14,104 nucleotides of DNA from Bacillota bacterium (GCA_023393235.1 JAEWMH010000026.1:1-14104), one strand, 5' to 3'; positions 6,477-13,283 are shown, numbered from the stretch's first letter. Notes: a model not told the origin generated them from the sequence alone. Translations and numbers: made by a program.

Positions 6477-7659
6477 GCAAATCCACGAATAAGTATAAAT
6501 CGGCGCCCACCGGACAGGAATACGACTGGATGGGCTTGGTGGTAGTAAGGTCGGCGTATGCCTGGGACAGGATACCCGACCTTTGCTTTTGCATATGTAT
6601 GATGGTGGGAATGAAATAGGGGCGCCACAGCCAATTGGAGCCGCGAAATTCCTCATTGCGGGTCCATGTGCCGTCCTCGTTCCGGTCAAAATTGCAGGAT
6701 ACCTGGATGCCGTCCCCACGGCACAGATACACCCGGATCGCATTCTCCGGCACCTCGTGGATCAGCTCCCCCGCCAGATGGTCCGGCTCCCGCACCGCCG
6801 ACATAACGGCAGTCCGTTCCGCAAGCTCCTTCAGCCGGTGCTCGGCATCCATCAGCTTCAGGTAGGAGGCATAAGACTCCCGGCCATACCGGCCCATCTG
6901 ATCGTTAAGCAGCGGGGCATATTCGAATTCAGGCAAAAAATCCCGTTTGGCCTCCGAGAACAGGTAACCCTGCACATAACGCGCGCCTGCGGCCATGGCA
7001 TTCTTCAGATCGAGAACATTCTCCACTCCCTCCACCAGGAGGGAGCCGCCCATCTGCTCGGCGATAATGGAGAAGGAACGGAGAAGGGCCCGGTAGCCGT
7101 CATGGGTGACGCTTTTGCGGAGAATCTTCAGGTCCATCTTGATAATATCCGGGCGGAACATGGCGATCCGGTCCAGACTGGAGAAGCCGCTGCCCACGTC
7201 ATCCACCGCTAGGAGACAGCCGTGCTGCCGGTAGATATCCACGATCTCCAGGAGCTCCTTCAGCTTCCCTGAAAAGGACTCCTCCGTGATCTCCACCACC
7301 ACCCGGTGGAAGGGCAGGCCATGCTCCTTGAGCATCTCCAGGGTGGGCAGCCGGCGGGTCTCCTGGTAAGCGCGGTAAATCCAGCCGGGCTTCAGATTCA
7401 CGAACAAAAGACCGGTATATTCCTCTTGAACCACCTTCTCAAAAGCCATCCCCCGGAGCCTCCGGTCCGCAGCGATCTGCATCGGCTCCGGAACGGCCGG
7501 ATCATGAAAAAAAGCCCCCAGACTGCGTACTTCCCCGCCGATGATTTCCCGGCCCAAGGACTCATGACCAATGACGGACATGCTTTGCAGGGACACAATG
7601 GGCTGAAAGAAGGGGCAAATCTGCCCGGAAGGCAGGTATGTATTCTGGCTGTCGATCAT
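6466..7659 (-). CDS. EAL-domain c-di-GMP protein with YkuI-type C-terminal domain
   Basis: The 397-residue product has an EAL domain at about 10-250. The substrate and metal residues are present: E33 in ESLGR, N in FVNLKP, E in VEITEES, the DD pair in VDDVGSGFSSL, K in IIKMDLKI, E in LVEGVEN and Q in YVQGYLF. The C-terminal ~140 residues match the YkuI_C PAS-like sensor domain (GSNWLWRPYF and SYSCPVGADLYLFVDL). There is no signal peptide or membrane segment, so it is cytoplasmic. It should bind, and may hydrolyse, c-di-GMP; the studied homologue YkuI bound the nucleotide but showed no clear activity, so activity here is open. The start at 7659 has only a modest AGGGCGG upstream. It diverges from the diguanylate cyclase gene and converges on the SNF2 gene with an 11-bp overlap and no terminator between. 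Confidence 0.95.
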   Translation of the reverse strand: MIDSQNTYLPSGQICPFFQPIVSLQSMSVIGHESLGREIIGGEVRSLGAFFHDPAVPEPMQIAADRRLRGMAFEKVVQEEYTGLLFVNLKPGWIYRAYQETRRLPTLEMLKEHGLPFHRVVVEITEESFSGKLKELLEIVDIYRQHGCLLAVDDVGSGFSSLDRIAMFRPDIIKMDLKILRKSVTHDGYRALLRSFSIIAEQMGGSLLVEGVENVLDLKNAMAAGARYVQGYLFSEAKRDFLPEFEYAPLLNDQMGRYGRESYASYLKLMDAEHRLKELAERTAVMSAVREPDHLAGELIHEVPENAIRVYLCRGDGIQVSCNFDRNEDGTWTRNEEFRGSNWLWRPYFIPTIIHMQKQRSGILSQAYADLTTTKPIQSYSCPVGADLYLFVDLLIR

Positions 7660-7720
7660 TTGGAGTCCGCCCTTTCCTTCTTCTACCTGGTATGTGCACG
7701 CTCACCAATTTCTTTTCATG

Positions 7721-7749
7721 ATTGTACAGTAGGCCTTTCAGGGATGCAA
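7721..7749 (-). promoter_or_regulatory. Candidate promoter for the EAL gene
   Basis: On the minus strand TTGCAT (7744-7749), a 17-bp spacer and TACAAT (7721-7726) precede the EAL gene. The -10 is good and the -35 matches only its TTG. The start would be near 7714, about 55 nt before the start codon. Confidence 0.42.
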
Positions 7750-7849
7750 GCTTCCCGTACCTTCAGTGTCAATTTCATGTCAGATATAAATAAATAAAAA
7801 AAATATTGGCGTTCGACATGATCCTACATCATTTTAACATAGCTTGCGT

Positions 7850-7855
7850 TATAAT
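7850..7855 (+). promoter_or_regulatory. -10 box for the diguanylate cyclase gene
   Basis: A perfect TATAAT lies about 100 bp before the chosen cyclase start; no good -35 is seen at 17 bp. It implies a start near 7862, so a reading frame opening at 7806 cannot be the true protein start on this transcript. Confidence 0.4.
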
Positions 7856-7952
7856 GAAATATTGTAAACGAATGAGCAGGACTAATTGCCTATTATTTGC
7901 TCAGCTGCACATTCTACTTATTTCAGGCCAGATTTGGCAGGCGGTGATGCGT

Positions 7953-8651
7953 ATGAACAGACATGGAAAATGGTATGCAGCCGGCTTTACTGTGGTTTCC
8001 ATTCTGCTCTCCCTCCAGCTGGAATTTTCCGTTTGGGACTTCCGCTACTCCCATCTTCTGATAGCGGGATTGAGTCTGACCGTCATCTGGCTCTTCGGCA
8101 TCGGTTATGACCGGGCCATGAATCTGGCGGTCCGGGACGATCTGACCCGGGCGTACAACCGGAGGTTTCTTAACCATTCCATTCCTACCCTCTTGAACAA
8201 GGCGGCCAAAAAGGGGGAAATCCTGACGCTGACCATTCTGGACTGCGACGACTTCAAAAAAATCAATGATGAAAACGGGCATCACACCGGGGATACCGTG
8301 CTTCAGGGTATTGCCAAGCTCATCATCAAACATACCCGGCATGAGGATCTTCTGGTCCGCCTGGGCGGGGATGAATTCGTGCTGGTGACCCGGCATTCCA
8401 CGTACAGCTCCACCTTGACGGTAATTGAACGGCTCCGCCAGGAACTGGACATTCTCGCCAAAGAGATGAATCTGACCCTGTCCGTTTCCGCCGGTACAGC
8501 GGTGTTCCCCGATGACGGACACCGGCTGGAGGACCTGATCCGGATGGCCGACTTCCGGATGTACCAGTCCAAGCTGATGCGCAAGGAGGCTTCGGCCTAT
8601 GCCGCATTGGGGTTGTCGGTGGATGAAGAACAGCATATGAAGCAGGCTTAG
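7953..8651 (+). CDS. Membrane-bound GGDEF diguanylate cyclase
   Basis: From 7953 the product is 232 residues: two membrane helices (about 8-22 and 32-50) and a GGDEF domain (about 62-215). The catalytic site is RLGGDEF with G138-F142, preceded by a canonical inhibitory site R129-H-E-D132 five residues upstream. The opening RDDLTRAYNRR and the ILDCDDFKKIND substrate/metal segment are also intact. It should make c-di-GMP from two GTP at the inner membrane face and be product-inhibited. No dedicated sensor domain is visible beyond the short membrane anchor. The start is uncertain: ATG 7947 and GTG 7944 are near alternatives and the ribosome binding site (GGCGGTG) is weak. A longer frame from 7806 would start upstream of the TATAAT-predicted transcript. 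It diverges from the EAL gene, suggesting paired control of c-di-GMP, and ends in a strong terminator. Confidence 0.87.
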   Translation: MNRHGKWYAAGFTVVSILLSLQLEFSVWDFRYSHLLIAGLSLTVIWLFGIGYDRAMNLAVRDDLTRAYNRRFLNHSIPTLLNKAAKKGEILTLTILDCDDFKKINDENGHHTGDTVLQGIAKLIIKHTRHEDLLVRLGGDEFVLVTRHSTYSSTLTVIERLRQELDILAKEMNLTLSVSAGTAVFPDDGHRLEDLIRMADFRMYQSKLMRKEASAYAALGLSVDEEQHMKQA

Positions 8652-8668
8652 CTTTATTTGGACAAGCC

Positions 8669-8711
8669 CGGCCTTCCGGACGGATCAATTCCGTTCCGGA
8701 AGGCCGTTTTT
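8669..8711 (+). terminator. Rho-independent terminator of the diguanylate cyclase gene
   Basis: A 12-bp perfect stem, CGGCCTTCCGGA (8669-8680) with its complement at 8695-8706, is extended by CGGA/TCCG inside and followed by TTTTT (8707-8711). The minus strand has no T tract, so it serves the cyclase gene and not the convergent DinB-like gene. Confidence 0.92.
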
Positions 8712-8721
8712 GCTGTGCCGG

Positions 8722-9255
8722 TCAATGATACAAGCCTGACAGGTGTGCGCCTGACCCCGAGAGAAGCTTGGAGAGAAGCACAATCTGCCCCGTATGGTAG
8801 CCGTAATGGGCCGGTATCCGGATCAGCAGCGTACGGATCAGCCGCCTGTCCCCTGCTTCCTCCTCCGCCGGCGCCCCCGGCTTCATCCGCTGCCAATCCT
8901 CCTCTTGATAGGGCACGAATACCTCCCGGAACAGGTCCGCCTCTGTAAGAGTTCCCAGAACCCCGGCGGATTCCTGCCGCACCTTCTTAAGCAGATTCAG
9001 CACCTCCTCCCGCGTAAGCCCCCCTGCTGTGGTGAACTCCTGCGAGCGTTGCCGGATTAGAGGTCTGTCACCCACCGCCGTGACAAAATGCTGGTATTCA
9101 TTGCCTGCCAGATGCAGGCAATAGTTGCCGGGACTGTTCAGATCCGGTCCCGGCTTGGCCCAAAGCTTTTCCTCCGGCAGGAGTTTCAGGCTTTTTTCGA
9201 TCAGCTCCAATTGGTTGTTCATGTAGGTCAATGCATCTTGGACAAGGTCATGCAT
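8722..9255 (-). CDS. DinB/YfiT-like metal-binding protein
   Basis: The 177-residue product is an all-helical protein of the DinB superfamily (YfiT/DUF1572-like). The expected histidine triad is visible: H48 in YCLHLAGNEYQH, and H150 and H154 in AHYGYHTGQIVLLSK. In the family these three histidines bind a divalent metal in a four-helix bundle. Characterised relatives are thiol-dependent transferases (bacillithiol or mycothiol S-transferases, maleylpyruvate isomerase); others are DNA-damage-induced proteins of unknown activity. No substrate can be inferred here. A good AAAGGAG lies 8 nt before the ATG at 9255. It appears to be a single gene: a terminator for the upstream gene lies about 40 bp before it on the same strand, and no clear promoter or terminator of its own was seen. 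No signal peptide. Confidence 0.87.
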   Translation of the reverse strand: MHDLVQDALTYMNNQLELIEKSLKLLPEEKLWAKPGPDLNSPGNYCLHLAGNEYQHFVTAVGDRPLIRQRSQEFTTAGGLTREEVLNLLKKVRQESAGVLGTLTEADLFREVFVPYQEEDWQRMKPGAPAEEEAGDRRLIRTLLIRIPAHYGYHTGQIVLLSKLLSGSGAHLSGLYH

Positions 9256-9292
9256 GGCAACCGCTCCTTTGGATGAATATCGCCTTCTTATG

Positions 9293-9354
9293 AAAAAAGC
9301 CCCGCCGCCTCAATCCTTCAGTGAAGGACAGAAGCAAAACGGAGGCTTTGAGGC
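9293..9354 (-). terminator. Terminator of the acetate-transporter-like gene
   Basis: On the minus strand GCCTCAA and TTGAGGC (9348-9354 with 9307-9313) enclose a second hairpin, TCCTT/AAGGA (9314-9328). A GGGGCTTTTTT run follows, ending at 9293. It begins just after the transporter's stop. The long two-part stem is less standard than the other terminators here. Confidence 0.58.
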
Positions 9355-9359
9355 ACTGC

Positions 9360-9971
9360 TTATTTTTTGAAGATCCCGAAGGGTTTGCCTATCGGCAGGA
9401 AGGTCCGGCCAAAATGGTTGTTCAGCACATTGGCGCCGCAGCCGTACAAGGACATCAGCGCGATCAAGAACTCGGATACCGCGGCCACATCATGGAAGAA
9501 ACCCTCGGCAATGCCCAATGTGGAGAGGGACAGCCCGATGAACAGGAAGTCGATCAGCACGAAGATAATGAACAGCACCTTGTTGGTTTCCATGGCCCCG
9601 ATGGTCATGAACAGGGTAAAGATCAGATAACCCACAAACGCGGCACCCAGCTGGTGGGTATCCACAGAACCTGCAAGCTTCTCGCCGAAAACGCCCATAT
9701 TAATCATCCACGTCGAGGCTACACCCAGCCAGAAAAAGCCGTAAGCGGCGAAGGCCGTGGTTCCGAAGGTATTGCCATGTTTGGAATCCTGCACAGCGGC
9801 GAACAGCTGGGCGAAGGCTCCCAGGAAAATAGCCCAGGGAATCACATCCGAAAGGCCGTGGGTCCATTCCAGCTTTTGGGTGGATGCCACCAGTGTTACG
9901 ATGGCCAAGCCGAATAACCCGATTGCCGACGGGTCGGCGGTGGTAATTTTGACGTGCTGAGAGCTGTTCAT
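9360..9971 (-). CDS. Acetate uptake transporter family protein (GPR1/FUN34/YaaH, SatP-like)
   Basis: From the ATG at 9971 the product is 203 residues with six predicted membrane helices and very little outside them. The N-terminal ADPSAIGLFGLA corresponds to the family signature NPAPLGL that opens the first helix. Later GYGFFWLGV-like segments and ETNKVLFIIFVLIDFLF are typical of AceTr proteins. Family members (SatP in E. coli, Ady2 in yeast) carry acetate or succinate with protons, or form a hexameric anion channel. The substrate here is inferred from family only. The frame stays open upstream to 10085, but the family signature begins soon after 9971, so I use that start. An AGGAGG lies unusually far away (12 nt), inside a short upstream frame that overlaps this ATG. 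A promoter at 10057-10085 and a terminator at 9293-9354 make it a single-gene unit, divergent from the met operon. Confidence 0.9.
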   Translation of the reverse strand: MNSSQHVKITTADPSAIGLFGLAIVTLVASTQKLEWTHGLSDVIPWAIFLGAFAQLFAAVQDSKHGNTFGTTAFAAYGFFWLGVASTWMINMGVFGEKLAGSVDTHQLGAAFVGYLIFTLFMTIGAMETNKVLFIIFVLIDFLFIGLSLSTLGIAEGFFHDVAAVSEFLIALMSLYGCGANVLNNHFGRTFLPIGKPFGIFKK

Positions 9972-10000
9972 AGTCTTGCTTTTCCTCCTACGCGCTTCAT
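9968..10000 (-). CDS. Possible 10-codon leader peptide overlapping the transporter start
   Basis: A frame opening at ATG 10000 reads MKRVGGKARL and stops at TGA 9970-9968. Its stop overlaps the transporter's start as ATGA. A GAGGA lies 8 nt before its own ATG, and the transporter's AGGAGG falls inside it. This arrangement suggests translational coupling, but such a short frame could be chance. Confidence 0.3.
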   Translation of the reverse strand: MKRVGGKARL

Positions 10001-10056
10001 AGTAATGGTCCTCGACACCGATGTAAGAATCCGTCCGTAATTGTCGGGTCACAAGG

Positions 10057-10085
10057 ATTTTAACGGATTCCGGCCCAAAAGACAA
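10057..10085 (-). promoter_or_regulatory. Promoter for the acetate-transporter-like gene
   Basis: On the minus strand TTGTCT (10080-10085), a 17-bp spacer and TAAAAT (10057-10062) match consensus at 4/6 and 5/6. Transcription would start near 10050, giving a leader of about 80 nt that contains the small upstream reading frame. Confidence 0.52.
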
Positions 10086-10108
10086 TTGAAATTTCCTGAA
10101 ATTTGGAC

Positions 10109-10150
10109 TTTACAAGTTGACCCAAGGTTGATAATATTAATTACTATCAA
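10109..10150 (+). promoter_or_regulatory. Candidate met operon promoter with AT-rich palindrome
   Basis: TTTACA (10109-10114) and GATAAT (10130-10135) each match at 5/6, but the spacer is only 15 bp. The -10 lies inside an imperfect 23-bp palindrome, TTGATA...TATCAA (10128-10150). No better promoter was found before the riboswitch; the assignment is tentative. Confidence 0.3.
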
Positions 10151-10215
10151 GCCCCTGTAACATGGTTTGTGAAGTTACAATTTCATAATAGCAACGATAT
10201 TCCTTCACCGGAATA

Positions 10216-10402
10216 CTTCTTATCAAGAGTGGCTGAGGGTAAGGCCCTATGAAGCCCGGCAACCGGTCCATCCGTCAACGGACGACAAGACTGAATGAAC
10301 GCATTCTTATTTCCGCGTTCCTATCGCTTGTTTCCTCCGGCGGACAGACGTCTTGGTGCCAATTCCTTCGGAAATCCATCGGGTTTCCGGCAGATGAGAG
10401 GG
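10216..10402 (+). promoter_or_regulatory. S-box (SAM-I) riboswitch aptamer
   Basis: The conserved S-box blocks appear in order. CTTATCAAGAG (from 10219) forms the 5' side of P1, followed by GCTGAGGG and GGCCC-ATGAA-GCCC with the kink-turn region. GGCAACC, GGTGCCAATTCC and finally GCAGATGAGAG (10390-10400) complete it; the last closes P1 with CTTATC. SAM binding stabilises P1 and promotes the downstream terminator, lowering met gene expression when SAM is plentiful. The region from P1 to P1 is about 180 nt, longer than the usual ~105-120. The extra length sits in the P3 arm, where GAACGC/GCGTTC (10297-10302 with 10315-10320) adds a hairpin. Confidence 0.95.
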
Positions 10403-10437
10403 GAATGAATCGTTTTTAGCGAAACTGCTGACGAGCC

Positions 10438-10473
10438 ACCCTTTTTCTCTGCGAAAAAGGGTTTTTTATTTTT
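10438..10473 (+). terminator. SAM-controlled leader terminator of metNIQ
   Basis: CCCTTTTTC (10439-10447) pairs with GAAAAAGGG (10453-10461) around a 5-nt loop, followed by TTTTTT then ATTTTT. It lies between aptamer and metN. The 3' side of P1 (GAGAGGG) can pair with the terminator's 5' arm (CCCTTTT), giving a plausible antiterminator when SAM is absent. Confidence 0.88.
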
Positions 10474-10499
10474 CCGAGAAAAGGTGGCATGGCAGGACT

Positions 10500-11513
10500 A
10501 TGATTCGCTTGAACGAGATAACGAAGACCTATACCGTCGGCAAAAAGACTGTGCCTGCCCTTCACGGCATCTCCCTCACTGTCGCCCAGGGCGAAATCTT
10601 CGGCGTCATCGGCCATTCCGGTGCCGGCAAAAGCACCCTGATCCGCTGCATCAATCTTCTGGAGCGCCCTACCAAGGGGCAGGTCCATGTGGACGGAGTG
10701 GAGCTGTCAGCGCTGTCCGATAAGCAGCTGCAGGAGGAGCGGCGGAAGATCGGCATGATCTTCCAGCACTTCAATCTGCTCTCCTCGGCGCCGGTGGCCA
10801 AGAATGTGGCCTTCCCGCTGGAGCTGGCTGGTGTCCCCAAGGAGGCTATAGGCCAGCGGGTGAAGGAGCTTCTGGAGCTGGTTGGCCTGGAGGAGCATGC
10901 GTCCAAGTATCCGGCCCAGCTGTCCGGCGGCCAGAAGCAGCGGGTGGGTATTGCCCGGGCTTTGGCCAATAATCCCAAGGTGCTCCTGTGTGATGAAGCG
11001 ACCTCCGCTCTGGACCCGCAGACCACCAATTCCATCCTGGCTCTCCTGTCCGACATCAACAGGAAGCTGGGGCTGACCATCATGCTGATCACCCACGAGA
11101 TGCATGTGATCCGCACCATCTGCGACAAGGTGGCGGTCATCGACGGGGGACGTATTGTGGAGGAAGGTCCGGTAACGGAAGTATTCCTGAAGCCACAGCA
11201 TGCCACCACGCGGGAATTCGTCGAGCAGGTTTCAGACAGCCAGGAGCTGAAGGAAGCCATCCGCCACGGCAAGGCCTCCGGCCAGCACCAGATCGTACGC
11301 ATCACGTATCTCGGTGAAACCACCTACGAGCCTGTGCTGTATGAGGTGACCCGGCAGACCGGCACCCCCTTCGCCATTCTCCAGGGGACCATCTCCCGGA
11401 TGAAGGATACGCCTTACGGCCAGCTGACCGTTCAATTCGGCGGATCGGAAGCGGACGTGGCACGGACCTTGGACAGCCTGAAGGATCGCGGATTTGATGT
11501 GGAGGTGCTCTAG
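10500..11513 (+). CDS. metN: Methionine ABC transporter ATPase
   Basis: The 337-residue product is the cytoplasmic ATPase of the MetNIQ importer. Its ABC domain has Walker A GHSGAGKST with K44, signature LSGGQ at 141-145, Walker B ending in D165-E166, and the switch histidine in LITHEM. Residues about 255-337 form the NIL domain (RITYLGETTYEPVLYEV and GQLTVQFGG), which binds methionine and gives trans-inhibition of uptake. The combination of CINLLERPTKGQV and NIL separates it from general amino-acid ATPases. The ATG at 10500 aligns with the family start, but the nearest good ribosome binding site (AAAAGGTGG) ends 12 nt upstream. A 4-codon frame (10489-10503) lies between and overlaps this ATG. 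Expression is set by the SAM riboswitch just upstream. metI follows after 1 nt. Confidence 0.97.
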   Translation: MIRLNEITKTYTVGKKTVPALHGISLTVAQGEIFGVIGHSGAGKSTLIRCINLLERPTKGQVHVDGVELSALSDKQLQEERRKIGMIFQHFNLLSSAPVAKNVAFPLELAGVPKEAIGQRVKELLELVGLEEHASKYPAQLSGGQKQRVGIARALANNPKVLLCDEATSALDPQTTNSILALLSDINRKLGLTIMLITHEMHVIRTICDKVAVIDGGRIVEEGPVTEVFLKPQHATTREFVEQVSDSQELKEAIRHGKASGQHQIVRITYLGETTYEPVLYEVTRQTGTPFAILQGTISRMKDTPYGQLTVQFGGSEADVARTLDSLKDRGFDVEVL

Positions 11514-11514
11514 T

Positions 11515-12180
11515 ATGCTGGAATGGTTTAAGAATGTGGACCCGCAGGAAATCTGGCAGGCTAGCCAGGATACGCTGACCATGCTGGGCATGTCCGCCCT
11601 GTTCACTGTGCTGCTGGGTTTGCCGTTGGGCATTCTCTTGTTTATGACCTCCCGGGGACAGATTTTGCAGAACCGGTTTGTATATCTGATTTTATCCATC
11701 GTGGTGAATGTTCTGCGTTCCATCCCGTTCGTGATTCTGATGATTCTGGTGATGCCCTTCACGAAAATGCTGGTGGGTACGACCATTGAAGTAAAAGGCT
11801 CCATCCCGCCGCTGGTCATCGCCGCCGCCCCGTTCTTCGCCCGTCTGGTGGAAACCACCCTCCGGGAGGTGGACAAAGGTGTGGTGGAAGCCGCCAAGGC
11901 AATGGGTGCTTCCAGCTGGCAGATCATCCGCAAGGTGCTGCTGCCCGAGTCGCTGCCCGGTCTGGTGGCCGGCATCACCATCACCACCGTAACCCTGGTA
12001 TCGTATACCGCCATGTCGGGGATTATCGGGGGCGGCGGTCTGGGCGACCTGGCCATCCGCTACGGCTATCAACGCTTTATGCCGGACGTGATGGTAGTGA
12101 CGGTAGCCGTTCTGATTCTTCTTGTCATTGTGCTGCAAACCCTGGGCGACCGTCTGGTCATCCGGTTCAGCCGCAAATAA
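11515..12180 (+). CDS. metI: Methionine ABC transporter permease
   Basis: This 221-residue inner-membrane permease (MetI, also called MetP in Bacillus) has five predicted membrane segments. The cytoplasmic EAA loop, EAAKAMGASSWQIIRKVLLP (about residues 127-146), docks onto MetN. The C-terminal GIIGGGGLGDLAIRYGYQRF is typical of methionine permeases. It forms the transport channel as a dimer with two MetN subunits and receives substrate from MetQ. The start at 11515 sits 1 nt after the metN stop, with GGAGGTG at the metN 3' end giving about 9 nt spacing. A longer frame from 11494 would overlap metN and has no ribosome binding site. It is followed by a 200-nt gap with hairpins before metQ. Confidence 0.96.
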   Translation: MLEWFKNVDPQEIWQASQDTLTMLGMSALFTVLLGLPLGILLFMTSRGQILQNRFVYLILSIVVNVLRSIPFVILMILVMPFTKMLVGTTIEVKGSIPPLVIAAAPFFARLVETTLREVDKGVVEAAKAMGASSWQIIRKVLLPESLPGLVAGITITTVTLVSYTAMSGIIGGGGLGDLAIRYGYQRFMPDVMVVTVAVLILLVIVLQTLGDRLVIRFSRK

Positions 12181-12230
12181 ATGAGGAGCCTGTCCAGCGA
12201 TTCTGCGTTTGGCGCATGGAGAAAATATAT

Positions 12231-12313
12231 CGGGACGTTCCAGCCGAATGGCTGTGTCCCTTAGAGATTCTCCTGCGCCGCTGCGCAGACCGCAGGATTG
12301 ACCCATATATGGG
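12231..12313 (+). other. Hairpin-rich spacer between metI and metQ
   Basis: The 200-nt gap holds several structures. GGGAC/GTCCC (12232-12236 with 12256-12260) encloses CAGCC/GGCTG with a GAAT loop. TCCTGCG/CGCAGGA lies at 12271-12277 with 12291-12297, and the perfect palindrome CCCATATATGGG at 12302-12313. None has a good T tract, and no convincing promoter follows. A role in mRNA stability or in uneven expression of metQ is possible but unproven. Confidence 0.4.
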
Positions 12314-12380
12314 CCTTTTGCTACCAAGAAGCCCACTATTCCCATCATAATACTTATAATCTTGAGGAGGGTTTTATCTG

Positions 12381-13265
12381 ATGAAGAAACAATGGCTTGT
12401 TGTCCTGTCTCTGGTTTTTGCACTTACCTTTGTTCTGTCCGCCTGCGGTGAAAAGAAGGATTCCGCCGCTTCTCCCGCTGCCAGCACGGCTGCCGGCGCT
12501 TCTGCCGCTGCAACTGCAAGTCCTTCCACCAGCCCGTCCACCGCTCCCGTTACGCTGAAAATCGGCGCAACCGCCGTGCCCCACGCCGAGCTGCTGGAGC
12601 ATGTAAAGCCTGCGTTGGCCAAGGAAGGTGTGAACTTGGAAATCAAGGTGTTCACTGACTACGTCCTGCCCAACACCCAAGTGGCTGAAAAGCAGCTGGA
12701 CGCCAACTTCTTCCAACACGTTCCGTACCTGGAGCAGCAAAACAAGGACCGCAACCTGAAGCTGGTGAAGGTAGCCGGCATCCATATCGAGCCCTTCGGC
12801 GTGTACTCCTCCAAGATCAAGAAGCTGGATGAACTGAAGGACGGCGCCAAGGTTGCCATCCCCAATGACCCCTCCAATGGCGGCCGCGCGTTGGCCCTGC
12901 TGGAAAAAGCCGGTCTGATCAAGCTGAAGGACGGCGTCGGCATCAACGGCACCGTGAAGGACATCGCCGAAAACAAGAAGAACCTGAAGATCACCGAGCA
13001 AGAAGCCGCTATGCTGCCCCGTGTGCTGGGTGAGGTGGACATCGCCACCATCAACACCAACTATGCACTGGAAGCCAAGCTGGTACCGACCAAGGATGCA
13101 CTGTTCATCGAACAATCCGACTCCCCGTATGTGAACATTCTCGCTGCCCGTGAGGACAACAAGGACTCCGAGCCCCTGAAGAAGCTGGTGAAGGCTCTTC
13201 AAACCGAAGACGTGAAGAAGTTCATCGCCGAGAAGTACCAAGGCGCCGTTGTCCCTGCGTTCTAA
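12381..13265 (+). CDS. metQ: Methionine-binding lipoprotein of the ABC transporter
   Basis: The 294-residue product is a surface lipoprotein of the NlpA/MetQ family. A signal peptide (KKQ, hydrophobic core, LSAC) puts the lipid-modified cysteine at C22. An Ala/Ser/Thr/Pro-rich spacer of about 30 residues follows, then the binding domain from about residue 58. Family blocks include KIGATAVPHAELLE, the NFFQHVPYLE segment, IPNDPSNGGRALALL, LPRVLGEVDIATINTNYAL and the terminal FIAEKYQGAVVPAF. It captures methionine outside the membrane and passes it to MetI. AGGAGGG lies 9 nt before the start codon, stronger than for metN, which would favour a surplus of binding protein. The distance from metI (200 nt) is unusually large for the operon, and a strong terminator closes the unit. 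Confidence 0.96.
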   Translation: MKKQWLVVLSLVFALTFVLSACGEKKDSAASPAASTAAGASAAATASPSTSPSTAPVTLKIGATAVPHAELLEHVKPALAKEGVNLEIKVFTDYVLPNTQVAEKQLDANFFQHVPYLEQQNKDRNLKLVKVAGIHIEPFGVYSSKIKKLDELKDGAKVAIPNDPSNGGRALALLEKAGLIKLKDGVGINGTVKDIAENKKNLKITEQEAAMLPRVLGEVDIATINTNYALEAKLVPTKDALFIEQSDSPYVNILAAREDNKDSEPLKKLVKALQTEDVKKFIAEKYQGAVVPAF

Positions 13266-13283
13266 GTTGGTTTGCCGTATTCG

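Noticed and set aside
7806..7952. N-terminal extension of the diguanylate cyclase from the ATG at 7806
   Set aside because: A TATAAT at 7850-7855 places the transcript start downstream of it, no ribosome binding site precedes it, and the extra residues lack a recognisable domain.
9972..10085. N-terminal extension of the acetate-transporter-like protein to 10085
   Set aside because: The extension is polar, contains the likely promoter and leader, and would place the family signature far from its normal N-terminal position.
12355..12360. Perfect TATAAT just before metQ as a separate metQ promoter
   Set aside because: A start about 7 nt downstream would begin inside the metQ ribosome binding site, and there is no -35 at proper spacing.
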